Below, one piece after another: positions 16,701 through 24,443 of a stretch of 64,000 nucleotides of DNA (the stretch's first letter is position 1; every line of letters starts with the position of its first letter). The notes below the pieces were generated by a model that saw nothing but the letters and a program-made list of their open reading frames with translations, did not search any database and was not told the origin of the DNA. This DNA is from DATMFV01 sp035555975 (GTDB lineage Bacteria; Verrucomicrobiota; Verrucomicrobiia; Chthoniobacterales; Chthoniobacteraceae). The translations under genes were made by a program, and so were the position numbers. The DNA lies in NCBI GenBank assembly GCA_035555975.1, contig DATMFV010000035.1:1-64000 (forward strand), in the 5' to 3' direction.

Positions 16701-18686
16701 TCACGGTTTCTGCAAGCTTTCCAGCGTCAACCGCGTCGGCGTTCCGATGTCCAGGCGTTGTTTCACGGCGGCGTGCCACTGGCGGATGCCCTTGTCGTTG
16801 GCGTAGGCGTAAAGACCCTCGTCGATCGCCGCGTGGTCGCGGTGTGCCAGCAGCAGCGTTTCACGTTTTTCGCCCAGTTCGTAAGCGCGGCGGAGCAGTT
16901 CCTTTTCCTTTGCTTCGTCGTGCGGAAGTGATTCGAAATTCACGAAGCCGCCCAGGTCCACGCCCCGGTTCGCAAGGTCATGGTAGCAGCGGAGCAGTTC
17001 GACCAGCGTCCGCGTGTATTCGAACCCGAAGCCGTGGAATGCCACGCGGTCGCCATATTCCCCTTCAGGCGCTAGCCGGATGGCTTCCTCAAGGCATTTC
17101 TCCGCATCGTCGAGCACGGAGGGCGGGTAGAGGATGTCCCACGAATTGAGGAGATTCGCGTAGGCCATGCGCCGGGTCGGCACGACCAGGCGGCGGTTGG
17201 GCCAGTTGGCCCGGATGGCGTCGCGAAATGTCCCGAAATACGCCTGCATGGCGTCCGCCGCAGGGCCATAGGCCATGCGGTAAAACTCCCGCATAAGACT
17301 TGCCGTATCCTGCTTCGGGTTCCACATCATCCGCATCACGGCCCAGGTGTTGGGCGCCTGGGTGGAAAACGCCTTGCTACCCTCGCCATAGGCGGCCACA
17401 AACCCGCATTCCGAGCCGAAGGAAAAGGCCGTCATGATTTCCTCTTCATGGGGGAAGGGGAGGTCGAGCAGGTAATGGTTGCCCCAGCCCTCGCGCATGA
17501 CGATATGTGGCGAGACCTTCTTCCATTCAAGGACAAGCTCCTTCCATTCCTTCTGCATCTGCGGATCGACATTGATCATCGCCGGATACACGAAGGAGAG
17601 ATAAAGATTCGGTTCGAATTTTTCGATGCGCGTCGGCGGCTGATTGTAGAAGGTGTAAGCAAACATGCCGACGCCCTTGGCCGGGTCCTTTTCACGGACG
17701 CGCCGGGCGATTTCATTGGCGTAAGTGAAAATCCGGTCGCTGAGTTGAGGCGTCTTGCCGTCGTAAGCCATCAGGCCGGGCACGTCCAGCGCGGTGCAGC
17801 GTTCACACTGGCAGAAACCGCCGCCATCGCTCGGGGAAATGGTGCTGATCGCGTTCTTCCGGTCGGCCAGTACGTGGTGGACCATGTGCTCGATCACTTC
17901 GGGGTTGGTGGTGCACATCTGGGGAGGCCGACGCTTGCCGTTGACCAGCGCGAACCATTCGGGATGCGTTTTCACCAGTTCGGCGGTCTTCTCTTTGTCG
18001 CCGAAGCCGAAAGCGCCATACCAACTGTGCCCGAAAACGGCCGGGGCCGTCCATCCCTGCCGGGTGCGGCGTCTCCATTTCCGGGCTTCATCGTTGAAGG
18101 CTTCCGTGTGGTATTTTCCGGGGTAGCCCACGGAGTAACTCCGGATGATCAACTCCGGCGTGCGCCGGATCCGGAAAACCGGCAGCTCCGCATCGGGGCG
18201 GGCCGGTACATGCTCGCCGAATGCCCCCGGCCAGAACCATTTCACGCCGAGTGTTTCGTCGAGCAGGGTGTAGACGGCGAGTTGGGACCCCGCAGCGATG
18301 TTGAGCGAGAGCGCCTTGCCCGGCCGGTCGTCCCCGGCGAGCACCAGCCCTTGCGGCACGGTTTGCAGCAGCCATTCCTCGATCTTCCAGGGGCCGGGTT
18401 TCTGCCCGAGAGCTTTTTCACCGGCGGCTTCCCCGACGAAGAAGCTCAGACCGTCCGCGTCCGCCTGGTATCGGGAGAGCGGTACGACTTCGAGCGTCTG
18501 CCCGGCGACCCGCCCGGCGTATTGCGCCAGTTCCTCTGCGGCAAATTGCGCCACCGGCGGCGCGTCGTCCGCAACCACGACGCGGCGAAAATCCGCGAGC
18601 CGTTGCGTCGCGATTTCCGCGCGGGCCGTTGCGAACATCGTAAAAAATGCCGAGAGGCAAACCAGTCGTTTGAGGGAGGGGTTCAT
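16701..18686 (-). CDS. DUF4838 secreted glycan-active protein (cassette 2)
   Basis: The 661-residue protein has a signal peptide (MNPSLKRLVCLSAFFTMFATARA). A small alpha/beta domain (about residues 25-150) resembles the N-terminal accessory domain of GH20/GH67 enzymes, and a large DUF4838 region follows. Characteristic stretches are GVKWFWPGAFGEHVP, SPSDGGGFCQCERC near residue 300 with a C-x-C-x-x-C cluster, GMFAYTFYNQPP, and AYGEGSKAF. DUF4838 is predicted to be a TIM-barrel hydrolase or carbohydrate-binding protein; activity is not established from sequence. It follows the pseudopilin gene in a probable operon. Two relatives are in this window (56825-58711 and the right edge). Confidence 0.85.
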   Translation of the reverse strand: MNPSLKRLVCLSAFFTMFATARAEIATQRLADFRRVVVADDAPPVAQFAAEELAQYAGRVAGQTLEVVPLSRYQADADGLSFFVGEAAGEKALGQKPGPWKIEEWLLQTVPQGLVLAGDDRPGKALSLNIAAGSQLAVYTLLDETLGVKWFWPGAFGEHVPARPDAELPVFRIRRTPELIIRSYSVGYPGKYHTEAFNDEARKWRRRTRQGWTAPAVFGHSWYGAFGFGDKEKTAELVKTHPEWFALVNGKRRPPQMCTTNPEVIEHMVHHVLADRKNAISTISPSDGGGFCQCERCTALDVPGLMAYDGKTPQLSDRIFTYANEIARRVREKDPAKGVGMFAYTFYNQPPTRIEKFEPNLYLSFVYPAMINVDPQMQKEWKELVLEWKKVSPHIVMREGWGNHYLLDLPFPHEEEIMTAFSFGSECGFVAAYGEGSKAFSTQAPNTWAVMRMMWNPKQDTASLMREFYRMAYGPAADAMQAYFGTFRDAIRANWPNRRLVVPTRRMAYANLLNSWDILYPPSVLDDAEKCLEEAIRLAPEGEYGDRVAFHGFGFEYTRTLVELLRCYHDLANRGVDLGGFVNFESLPHDEAKEKELLRRAYELGEKRETLLLAHRDHAAIDEGLYAYANDKGIRQWHAAVKQRLDIGTPTRLTLESLQKP

Positions 18687-18709
18687 AAAGGTTTTTTTTC
18701 GTCAAAGCT

Positions 18710-19339
18710 TCACCGGCCCTGCCAGAACGGGTTGGGCACGTTCCAGTCGAGGTGGGTCATCATCACCGCCTCGACATGGCCGTCGCCGAAGACGACATTG
18801 ATTTTTCCCTCGTGCCGCCGGGCGAGGAGCGCCACCTTCTCCTCCTTCCAGGTGGGCGCGCTGGCAACGTAGTGCAATTCGTAATCCAGATAGAGCGCCA
18901 TCCTGGCGGGCTGCTCCCAGGAGGCGACCACCCTGCTGATCCGGGTCGCCGCCGGGCCCGAGGCGGCGCCGATGTAACCATTCTGGGCGTAGCTCAATCC
19001 ATAGCCGGGAGCGTAGACCTCCTTGTCCGCCGGACAGACCAGAATCGAATGCTTGAGGCTGTTGGCCTTGCTCAACCCTTCCTCGCCCAAATACGGACGG
19101 AGCGAAGCGGCAAAAATGGTGCCGTTGGCTTGATTGGGCGGCATGACGCCGTTGTGATCCGCGGCGTAACTCCGGCCGGCCGTCCAGATATTGCGAAGAT
19201 GGACGGCACATTTGGAAAGATTGGCGCTGCGGATCGCCCCTCCGGTTACCGACACCAGCAAGACAGCGAGGACGAGGCCGATCCCGAGGACGAGGAGCAT
19301 TTCCGTCACGGTAAAGCCCGCCGTGTAGCGCCGCCTCAT
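18710..19339 (-). CDS. H-X9-DG pseudopilin (cassette 2)
   Basis: The 209-residue pilin-like protein has a canonical processing site G/FTVTE near residue 8, with Glu at +5, followed by a 20-residue hydrophobic helix. The C-terminal part contains RRHEGKINVVFGDGHVEA, the H-x9-D-G motif, and ends in NPFWQGR. The cassette 4 pseudopilin ends in nearly the same residues, and both are paired with DUF4838. The ATG at 19339 lies 14 bases after the PEP-CTERM stop; a GTG at 19360 overlapping that gene is the alternative. It probably forms part of a pseudopilus or fibre assembled by a type II secretion-like machine encoded elsewhere. Confidence 0.85.
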   Translation of the reverse strand: MRRRYTAGFTVTEMLLVLGIGLVLAVLLVSVTGGAIRSANLSKCAVHLRNIWTAGRSYAADHNGVMPPNQANGTIFAASLRPYLGEEGLSKANSLKHSILVCPADKEVYAPGYGLSYAQNGYIGAASGPAATRISRVVASWEQPARMALYLDYELHYVASAPTWKEEKVALLARRHEGKINVVFGDGHVEAVMMTHLDWNVPNPFWQGR

Positions 19340-19352
19340 GGGCCGGGAGCCA

Positions 19353-20180
19353 TCAGGCACCTGAGTACCTCCGGATGGCGACCAGCCCGAGCAGGCCCAG
19401 CCCGGTCAGCACGACCGCGCCCGGCTCCGGCACGACGGCAACGGCCTCAACGGTGAGTCCGCCAAATGCCACGCCCGGCGCTGCCGTCCCCGTGCCGGTT
19501 CCCTTCGCCCAGATGCCGACGGCGGTCAGTCCGGCGAGATCCGGCAGCGTTGCCTGCGTTCCGATCACCGCGAGATTGGCGGGGTCGTACTGAAACCAGT
19601 CGAGTTGGGTGGGGTCCACGTTTGCAATGGAGGAGAGCGGCGTTCCAGAGGCCGTTCCGATCACTTCCGAGATGTAGTAGTCTCCGGATCGCTGGATGAC
19701 AAGCCGCGCCGTCGCCGTGCGGCCGCTCCCGCCGGTGGCCAGGGTGAGGGAAACCTTCGTGGTGGAATCGAACGCGACCTCACCCGTGGTCAGTTCCAGA
19801 AAATCTTCCTGCTTCCAGACGACGACCTGGGTCACCGTGGCGTCGACCGAAGAGGAGGTCGCATAAATCCGGTCCACCGTCCAGGTGCCCGAGGCCTCCA
19901 CCACGCGGTAAGTTGTCAGACCGTCTGCGCCATCCGTCGCGGCCCCGCCGTAGAAGAGCGCACCCGGCAACGAACGGTTGTAGTTGGAGCCATCGGGAGG
20001 ACTCAGGTAGGAGGTATCCGAATACGGCACGCTGGACGTGTCGGAGGTGTAGCCGCTCATGTGCGCATATCTTGTCAGGGCGTAGCCTCCGGAATGAAAG
20101 CTGACCACCACGGCTGCCTCCGCCGCGCCACCGGACGCGGCCACACCCGCCACGAGAAAGCAAGCCGCCGTTTTCATCAT
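19353..20180 (-). CDS. PEP-CTERM surface protein (cassette 2)
   Basis: The 275-residue protein has a signal peptide (MMKTAACFLVAGVAASGGAAEA) and a beta-rich body without clear repeats. Its C-terminal PEP-CTERM signal is VVPEPGAVVLTGLGLLGLVAIRRYSGA. It is the first gene of cassette 2 in the direction of transcription. The start at 20180 is preferred because it begins the signal peptide. An in-frame ATGAGC at 20300 lies at the same distance from the 53-bp repeat as the amidohydrolase start does, so a longer form (315 residues) cannot be excluded. Sorting would need an exosortase; none is in the window. Confidence 0.8.
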   Translation of the reverse strand: MMKTAACFLVAGVAASGGAAEAAVVVSFHSGGYALTRYAHMSGYTSDTSSVPYSDTSYLSPPDGSNYNRSLPGALFYGGAATDGADGLTTYRVVEASGTWTVDRIYATSSSVDATVTQVVVWKQEDFLELTTGEVAFDSTTKVSLTLATGGSGRTATARLVIQRSGDYYISEVIGTASGTPLSSIANVDPTQLDWFQYDPANLAVIGTQATLPDLAGLTAVGIWAKGTGTGTAAPGVAFGGLTVEAVAVVPEPGAVVLTGLGLLGLVAIRRYSGA

Positions 20181-20330
20181 ACAGCGCCAACGGGCGGTTG
20201 GACGGGTGGAAGATGAATCCGGAAACGCGGCGGGCGGCTTCATGGTCGGGGGGTTCCGGCAAACATCGTCGGCAATGAGAGGGGGGTGGAGACTGCTCAT
20301 GCCCGCCAACCTAGCATGGCGCTTGCGCAT

Positions 20331-20383
20331 CTGCTTGTCCGCGCGTGACGCGATTTTTTGTCGATTTGTGATGCCATCTCCCG
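20331..20383 (-). repeat. 53-bp promoter-like repeat, copy B
   Basis: Second copy of the element at 15715-15767, with five mismatches. It lies upstream of the first gene of cassette 2. The 304-base gap 20181-20484 also holds the mnmA leader with a short hairpin (ACCTTCC at 20450-20456, GGAAGGT at 20461-20467). Similarity to copy A continues weakly up to the ATGAGC at 20300. Confidence 0.7.
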
Positions 20384-20484
20384 CCACGGGGCGGCGGTCC
20401 CGAAAAGGCCTTAAAAAGGGGAAAAGGGAGCTGAAGGCTAAAAAGGTTTACCTTCCTGCGGGAAGGTGTATCCTATCCCGTTCT

Positions 20485-21630
20485 ATGAGTGCCACCAAAC
20501 CACGCGTCGTCCTCGGGATGAGCGGCGGCGTCGATTCTTCCGTTGCAGCCTATCTGCTCAAAGAGCAGGGGTATGATGTCGTGGGGGTCACCATGAAAGT
20601 CTGGCCGCAGGATTGCATCTCCCGCGCGGAAGACAAATGCTGCGGCCCCTCGGCCATTGCCGACGCGCGCAGCGTCGCGCATACGATCGGCATCCCGCAT
20701 TACGTGGTCGACGAAGCGACCGATTTTGAAAAACTGGTGATTGATTACTTCACCTCCGAGTACAAGGCCGGGCGGACGCCCAACCCGTGCGTCATGTGCA
20801 ACGAAAAGGTGAAATTCGGCAACCTCTGGGCCAAGGCAAAATCGCTCGGGGCAGAGTACATCGCGACGGGGCATTACGCCATCATCGAACACGGCCCGGA
20901 ACGCTCCACGCTGCGCAAGGGGCGCGACCTGCGCAAAGACCAGTCGTACTTCCTTTTCAGCCTGCGCCAGCAGCAACTCCAAAGGGCGCTCACCCCGCTG
21001 GGCGGGATGGAAAAGCCCGAAATCCGCGCAATCGCCGCGCAACTCGGCCTGAAAGTCGCCACCAAGGTCGACAGCCAGGAAATCTGCTTCGTCCCCGGCA
21101 ACGACTACAAGGCGTTCCTGCGTGGGCACCTCGGCGAAGGGGCGTTTCATCGCGGCGGCATTTTTGACAAGAGCGGCAAACGGCTCGGCGACCATGACGG
21201 GATTGAACTCTTCACCATCGGCCAGCGCAAGGGGCTGCCCGGCGGCTCGCCCAAGCCGCTTTACGTCATCGACATCAACCCCGAAACGCACAGCGTCATC
21301 GTCGGGGAAGCCGAGGACCTGATGACCGAATCGTTCGTGATCAACCATTGCAACTGGCTGGATGGCGAACCGGCCGGTCCGCTGGAAGTCAGCGTCAAGA
21401 TCCGCTACGCCCACCCCGGCGCGGACGCCACCCTTTACCCGGGAGAAAATGGCGAGGCGCGGCTTCGCCTCCACGTTCCGCAACGGGCCGTCACCCCGGG
21501 GCAGGCGGCCGTTTGCTACGTGGGCGACCGGGTCATCGGAGGCGGCTGGATCACGCGGCAGGAGGCGGTCAGCGCCTTTGATCCCGGCGCCCGTTCCCGC
21601 ACCGAAAACGCGATCACCACCGCCGCCTGA
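20485..21630 (+). CDS. mnmA: tRNA-specific 2-thiouridylase MnmA
   Basis: MnmA adds the 2-thio group to uridine-34 of tRNA for Lys, Glu and Gln, using ATP and sulfur passed along a relay. The 381-residue product has the PP-loop GMSGGVDSSVAA near residue 12, the first catalytic cysteine in NPCVMCNEKVKFG near residue 105, and the second in SQEICFVPGNDY near residue 200. The C-terminal beta-barrel region is complete. The ATG at 20485 gives the standard start; the frame stays open upstream into the divergent promoter. A short hairpin lies 17 bases before the start. cutA follows 87 bases downstream. Confidence 0.96.
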   Translation: MSATKPRVVLGMSGGVDSSVAAYLLKEQGYDVVGVTMKVWPQDCISRAEDKCCGPSAIADARSVAHTIGIPHYVVDEATDFEKLVIDYFTSEYKAGRTPNPCVMCNEKVKFGNLWAKAKSLGAEYIATGHYAIIEHGPERSTLRKGRDLRKDQSYFLFSLRQQQLQRALTPLGGMEKPEIRAIAAQLGLKVATKVDSQEICFVPGNDYKAFLRGHLGEGAFHRGGIFDKSGKRLGDHDGIELFTIGQRKGLPGGSPKPLYVIDINPETHSVIVGEAEDLMTESFVINHCNWLDGEPAGPLEVSVKIRYAHPGADATLYPGENGEARLRLHVPQRAVTPGQAAVCYVGDRVIGGGWITRQEAVSAFDPGARSRTENAITTAA

Positions 21631-21717
21631 AACCGGCCCCGGGGCGGGGTGGGGGAAAGGCCGGTCGCGCCGGGCCACGACAGCGAAGGCTTGCCACCCC
21701 GGGCTCGATCCCGGAAG

Positions 21718-22068
21718 ATGAGCGTCGCCATGTCCCTGCTTTTTGTGGTCACCACCTTTCCGGACGCCGAAACGGCGCGCCGCATCGTGCGGCAACTGGT
21801 CGAAGAAGAACGGATCGCCTGCGGCACCCTGCTGCCCGGGGCGGAATCGCTCTATCGCTGGGAGGGCGCTCTCGAAACGGCCCACGAATGCCTCGTCCTT
21901 CTCAAAACCACTTCGGAAGCCTACCCGGCACTGGAAGCGCGCTTGAAAAGCGTTCACCCGTACGAAGTTCCCGAGATCGTTGCCTTCTCAGCCTCCGGCG
22001 GTCTCCCGGCCTACCTGGAATGGGCCGCCCGGGCCTGCCGCCCGCACCACGAAGGAGAGGCCGGATGA
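21718..22068 (+). CDS. cutA: CutA1-like divalent-cation tolerance protein
   Basis: The 116-residue product is a small trimeric CutA1 family protein. The family pattern is clear: LLFVVTTFPDAETARRIVRQLVEEERIACG at the start, the YRWEGALE strand in the middle, and the conserved HPYEVPEIVAF near residue 85. The family was linked to copper tolerance, but its true role is unsettled. ATG codons at 21718 and 21730 are possible; the first has CCGGAAG before it. The stop overlaps the start of a tiny membrane-protein gene (ATGA). Confidence 0.9.
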   Translation: MSVAMSLLFVVTTFPDAETARRIVRQLVEEERIACGTLLPGAESLYRWEGALETAHECLVLLKTTSEAYPALEARLKSVHPYEVPEIVAFSASGGLPAYLEWAARACRPHHEGEAG

Positions 22069-22232
22069 AACCCGAGGAAACCGTCCACGAAATCGCCGGA
22101 GCCTTCACGGGATCGGTCACCCCGCTCGTCATCGGCTTCATCCTCCTCCTCGCCCTCAAGCTGATCATCGGCAAGGCTTTCCTCACCAGGGTCTCCAGGC
22201 AAAAGCGCCGCCATCGCGCCTCCCGCAGGTAA
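22065..22232 (+). CDS. Tiny single-span membrane protein coupled to cutA
   Basis: The 55-residue product begins MKPEETVHEIAGAFTGS, has one hydrophobic helix (TPLVIGFILLLALKLIIGKAF) and a basic tail (RVSRQKRRHRASRR) predicted to face the cytoplasm. The start overlaps the cutA stop (ATGA at 22065-22068), and GGAGAGG lies just upstream, so translation is likely. I do not recognise a family. It ends 4 bases before the convergent lysin gene. Confidence 0.6.
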   Translation: MKPEETVHEIAGAFTGSVTPLVIGFILLLALKLIIGKAFLTRVSRQKRRHRASRR

Positions 22233-22235
22233 GGC

Positions 22236-22940
22236 TCACTCCACCCAGTCGCGCACCGAGTGGATCTGCCGGATCAACCGCCGTTTACGCCAGATGCCGT
22301 CGCCGTCGCGGTCGGAAGCCGCACCGAACTCCGCGCTCGGGGAGGTGTTCCCCTCAAGGGTGACGGCGGAAGCCTCCCCCCACGTCTCGATAAGACCGGT
22401 ATGAGCGACCCGGCCTTTCGAGGCAAAATAGATCCCGAACGCATCCGCCGGTTTCGGCGTCCGTCCGCCCTTCGCAGCGGTCCACGTCGCCGATCGGACC
22501 CAGTCCGGCGACCACGCCGACTTCGGCCACCCGGGCGGGGCTCCTCCTTCCTGATAACACCAGGCGTTGAAACTGGCGCAGTACGGGCTCCCCATCGGCA
22601 CCCCGGTCAGGCGGTTCATCGCATCGATCACCGGGGAGCGGTTTGCGCCGTGCGTCTCCGTCTGGCCGACCAGCCTGCGCCCCGCCTCGAGAATCGCCTG
22701 CCGGTCGACACTCCACCGTGGCGCGGGAGCAGGCGGTGAGGTCTCCCCTTTAAGCGCCGCCATCTTCTCCCGGTCAAGGCGGCTATGCGGATCAAACACA
22801 CTTCCGTGAACCGCCTGGAAACGGGCCGTCCAGGGGTCGGGCGCTGGCGCAGCCACCATCGGCGGCACGTCAGTCGGCTCCCCCGGCCCGGGCGAACAGG
22901 CGACCAGAAAGCCGACCGGAAATAGAACAGGCCATTTCAT
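22236..22940 (-). CDS. CHAP/NlpC-like lysin lipoprotein
   Basis: The 234-residue product starts MKWPVLFPVGFLVAC, a lipoprotein signal with lipobox LVAC. After a proline-rich linker the C-terminal domain has YCASFNAWCYQEGG (candidate catalytic Cys) near residue 135. VAHTGLIETWGE (candidate catalytic His) follows near residue 193, then VTLEGNTSP. This order fits CHAP-type cysteine amidases or peptidases that cut peptidoglycan. As the last gene of the phage-like module it would be the endolysin. The lipid anchor is unusual for a phage lysin. Start at 22940 is fixed by the lipobox. Confidence 0.7.
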   Translation of the reverse strand: MKWPVLFPVGFLVACSPGPGEPTDVPPMVAAPAPDPWTARFQAVHGSVFDPHSRLDREKMAALKGETSPPAPAPRWSVDRQAILEAGRRLVGQTETHGANRSPVIDAMNRLTGVPMGSPYCASFNAWCYQEGGAPPGWPKSAWSPDWVRSATWTAAKGGRTPKPADAFGIYFASKGRVAHTGLIETWGEASAVTLEGNTSPSAEFGAASDRDGDGIWRKRRLIRQIHSVRDWVE

Positions 22941-22941
22941 A

Positions 22942-23295
22942 TCATGAAACGGGAACCAGCGCCATCGACACCAGAAACGCAGCCAGCAATCCCAGCAAAA
23001 CCGCCAGCAGACAGGCGATTCTCTGCCGGGGGAGCAGCGTCTCCCAATCCCGCCGGAACCCGCCGCGGTCGATCCACCGGTCCGCCGTCGGCCAGTCGAT
23101 CTGCAACGCCGTCCACGCACAAAAGGTGGCAAAGAAAAAGTAGGCCGCAGCGACCAGCGGCCGTTGAAGGTAGCCCACATCAAACGCCCCCGCACCCGGG
23201 TCAAGCTGCCGGAGCAGCAGCGGCGAGCCGTAAAAGAGCGTAGCGGCGATCACCAGCGCCGCGAACCCTTGCCAATTGGAAAGAAAACGTTTCAT
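22942..23295 (-). CDS. Small membrane protein of the lysis module
   Basis: The 117-residue product has three likely membrane helices: GFAALVIAATLFYGSPLLL, PLVAAAYFFFATFCAWTAL and ACLLAVLLGLLAAFLVSMAL. Its start overlaps the stop of the lipoprotein gene (ATGA), and its stop lies just before the lysin start. Size, helix number and position fit a holin or antiholin, but no family signature was recognised. Confidence 0.55.
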   Translation of the reverse strand: MKRFLSNWQGFAALVIAATLFYGSPLLLRQLDPGAGAFDVGYLQRPLVAAAYFFFATFCAWTALQIDWPTADRWIDRGGFRRDWETLLPRQRIACLLAVLLGLLAAFLVSMALVPVS

Positions 23296-23843
23296 AGAAC
23301 CAGAAAAATCGCGCCAAAGGCCGCCGCCGCCGCGCCGCCGACGGCCCACCACTTGTACGGCCCGAGCATCCCCGGAATGAATTGCCACGCCAGCCATGCG
23401 GCGATGGCGGCCACCAGCGTCGCGATCCAAAGCTTGAGCCGCGTATAGGCCCACGCCTTCTTCTGCGCCGCTTCCAGCTCCGCCATGATCCGGTCCTGCT
23501 CCAGCAACACATCGGTCAAGGCATCGCGGGCGGTATTGAGCGAGATGGTCAGGATCTTGTTCTGTTCCAGCTCCTCATCAAGCAGGCGCGTGCTTTCCGC
23601 CAGCGAAACCTCCACCTTCTCGATTGCGACCCACTGGCCGGGCGCGGCGGTCGCCCTGAGCGCCGTCACCGCATCCTTGGCGGTCGCGATCCTCGCCTGC
23701 ACCTTCCGCACCCGGGCGCGGGACTGGACGGCCACCACATCGGCACGTTCAATCGGCGCGGCAACCCGCGAGACCGCCACCGGTTGGCGCGAGGCGGCGC
23801 ACCCGGTCAGGGCAAGAAGGCCCGCCATCCAAAAAGCCTTCAT
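23292..23843 (-). CDS. Coiled-coil lipoprotein with C-terminal membrane helices
   Basis: The 183-residue product has a lipoprotein signal (MKAFWMAGLLALTGC). A long helical, probably coiled-coil region covers about residues 35-130 (IATAKDAVTALRA, VSLAESTRLLDEELEQNK). Two membrane helices follow near the C-terminus (LWIATLVAAIAAWLAW and WWAVGGAAAAAFGAIFLVL). A lipoprotein plus membrane helices with a coiled coil between could span the envelope like a spanin; this is inference from position in the lysis module. The start overlaps the stop of the holin-like gene. Confidence 0.55.
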   Translation of the reverse strand: MKAFWMAGLLALTGCAASRQPVAVSRVAAPIERADVVAVQSRARVRKVQARIATAKDAVTALRATAAPGQWVAIEKVEVSLAESTRLLDEELEQNKILTISLNTARDALTDVLLEQDRIMAELEAAQKKAWAYTRLKLWIATLVAAIAAWLAWQFIPGMLGPYKWWAVGGAAAAAFGAIFLVL

Positions 23844-24037
23844 GATTCCTCCCTTTCCGTAACCAGCCCGAGGCGCTGGCGGCGCTTGTTCAGGAACCAG
23901 TCAATGATCTTCAGGCAGGTATAGACCAGCGCCGCCAGCAGCCCGGCGATGCGGATGGCCGTTTCAGCATCTGAAAGTGAAATGGCAAACGCCATGACGT
24001 TGATCCACGTCACCTTCATAAAATCAGTTTGAAACAT
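23840..24037 (-). CDS. Holin-like small membrane protein
   Basis: The 65-residue product has one or two hydrophobic segments (VMAFAISLSDAETAIRIAGLLAALVYTCLKIIDWF) and a strongly basic tail (NKRRQRLGLVTEREES). Size and charge distribution resemble small phage holins. It lies between the 133-residue unknown gene and the lipoprotein gene, with an ATGA overlap to the latter. Confidence 0.5.
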   Translation of the reverse strand: MFQTDFMKVTWINVMAFAISLSDAETAIRIAGLLAALVYTCLKIIDWFLNKRRQRLGLVTEREES

Positions 24038-24041
24038 GCTT

Positions 24042-24443
24042 TTAGGGTTCCTCCAACGGCTCGGGTTGCGGCCACGCCTCCGGCAGTTGGTAGCTCAAGG
24101 GTAGCGAATGGAGGATCGGCAGGAGCGCCGCCAGCCGCCCGCCGTCGAGCGCATCGGAGAGCAGGTCGACGCTGATGAAGAGATCGCCGTCAAGATCCTG
24201 TCGCGATGCGATGACGGTGTTTTCCGGACACAAGGCATTCAGATCGTCCACCTCCTTTCGGCTCACCGGCAACCACCAAAGGCTGATCCACGTGCGTTGC
24301 TCCTCCGTAAACCCGGTATCGGCATCAGGCATCAGCAGCCGGAAAGCCGATTGTTGCTCGTCGGAAAGCCCGCTCCACGGCAACGGATTCTCCACCAGCG
24401 GAGCCGAGAGGCCGCGTAAAAGATCAATTTCTTCCGGAGTCAT
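24042..24443 (-). CDS. Unknown small acidic protein in the phage-like module
   Basis: The 133-residue acidic, soluble protein starts MTPEEIDLLRGLSAPLVENP and contains many leucines and tryptophans. No motif is recognised. Its start overlaps the stop of the tail-like gene (ATGA). In phage genomes a small gene just after a tail or receptor-binding protein is often an assembly chaperone, which is a guess here. Confidence 0.5.
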   Translation of the reverse strand: MTPEEIDLLRGLSAPLVENPLPWSGLSDEQQSAFRLLMPDADTGFTEEQRTWISLWWLPVSRKEVDDLNALCPENTVIASRQDLDGDLFISVDLLSDALDGGRLAALLPILHSLPLSYQLPEAWPQPEPLEEP

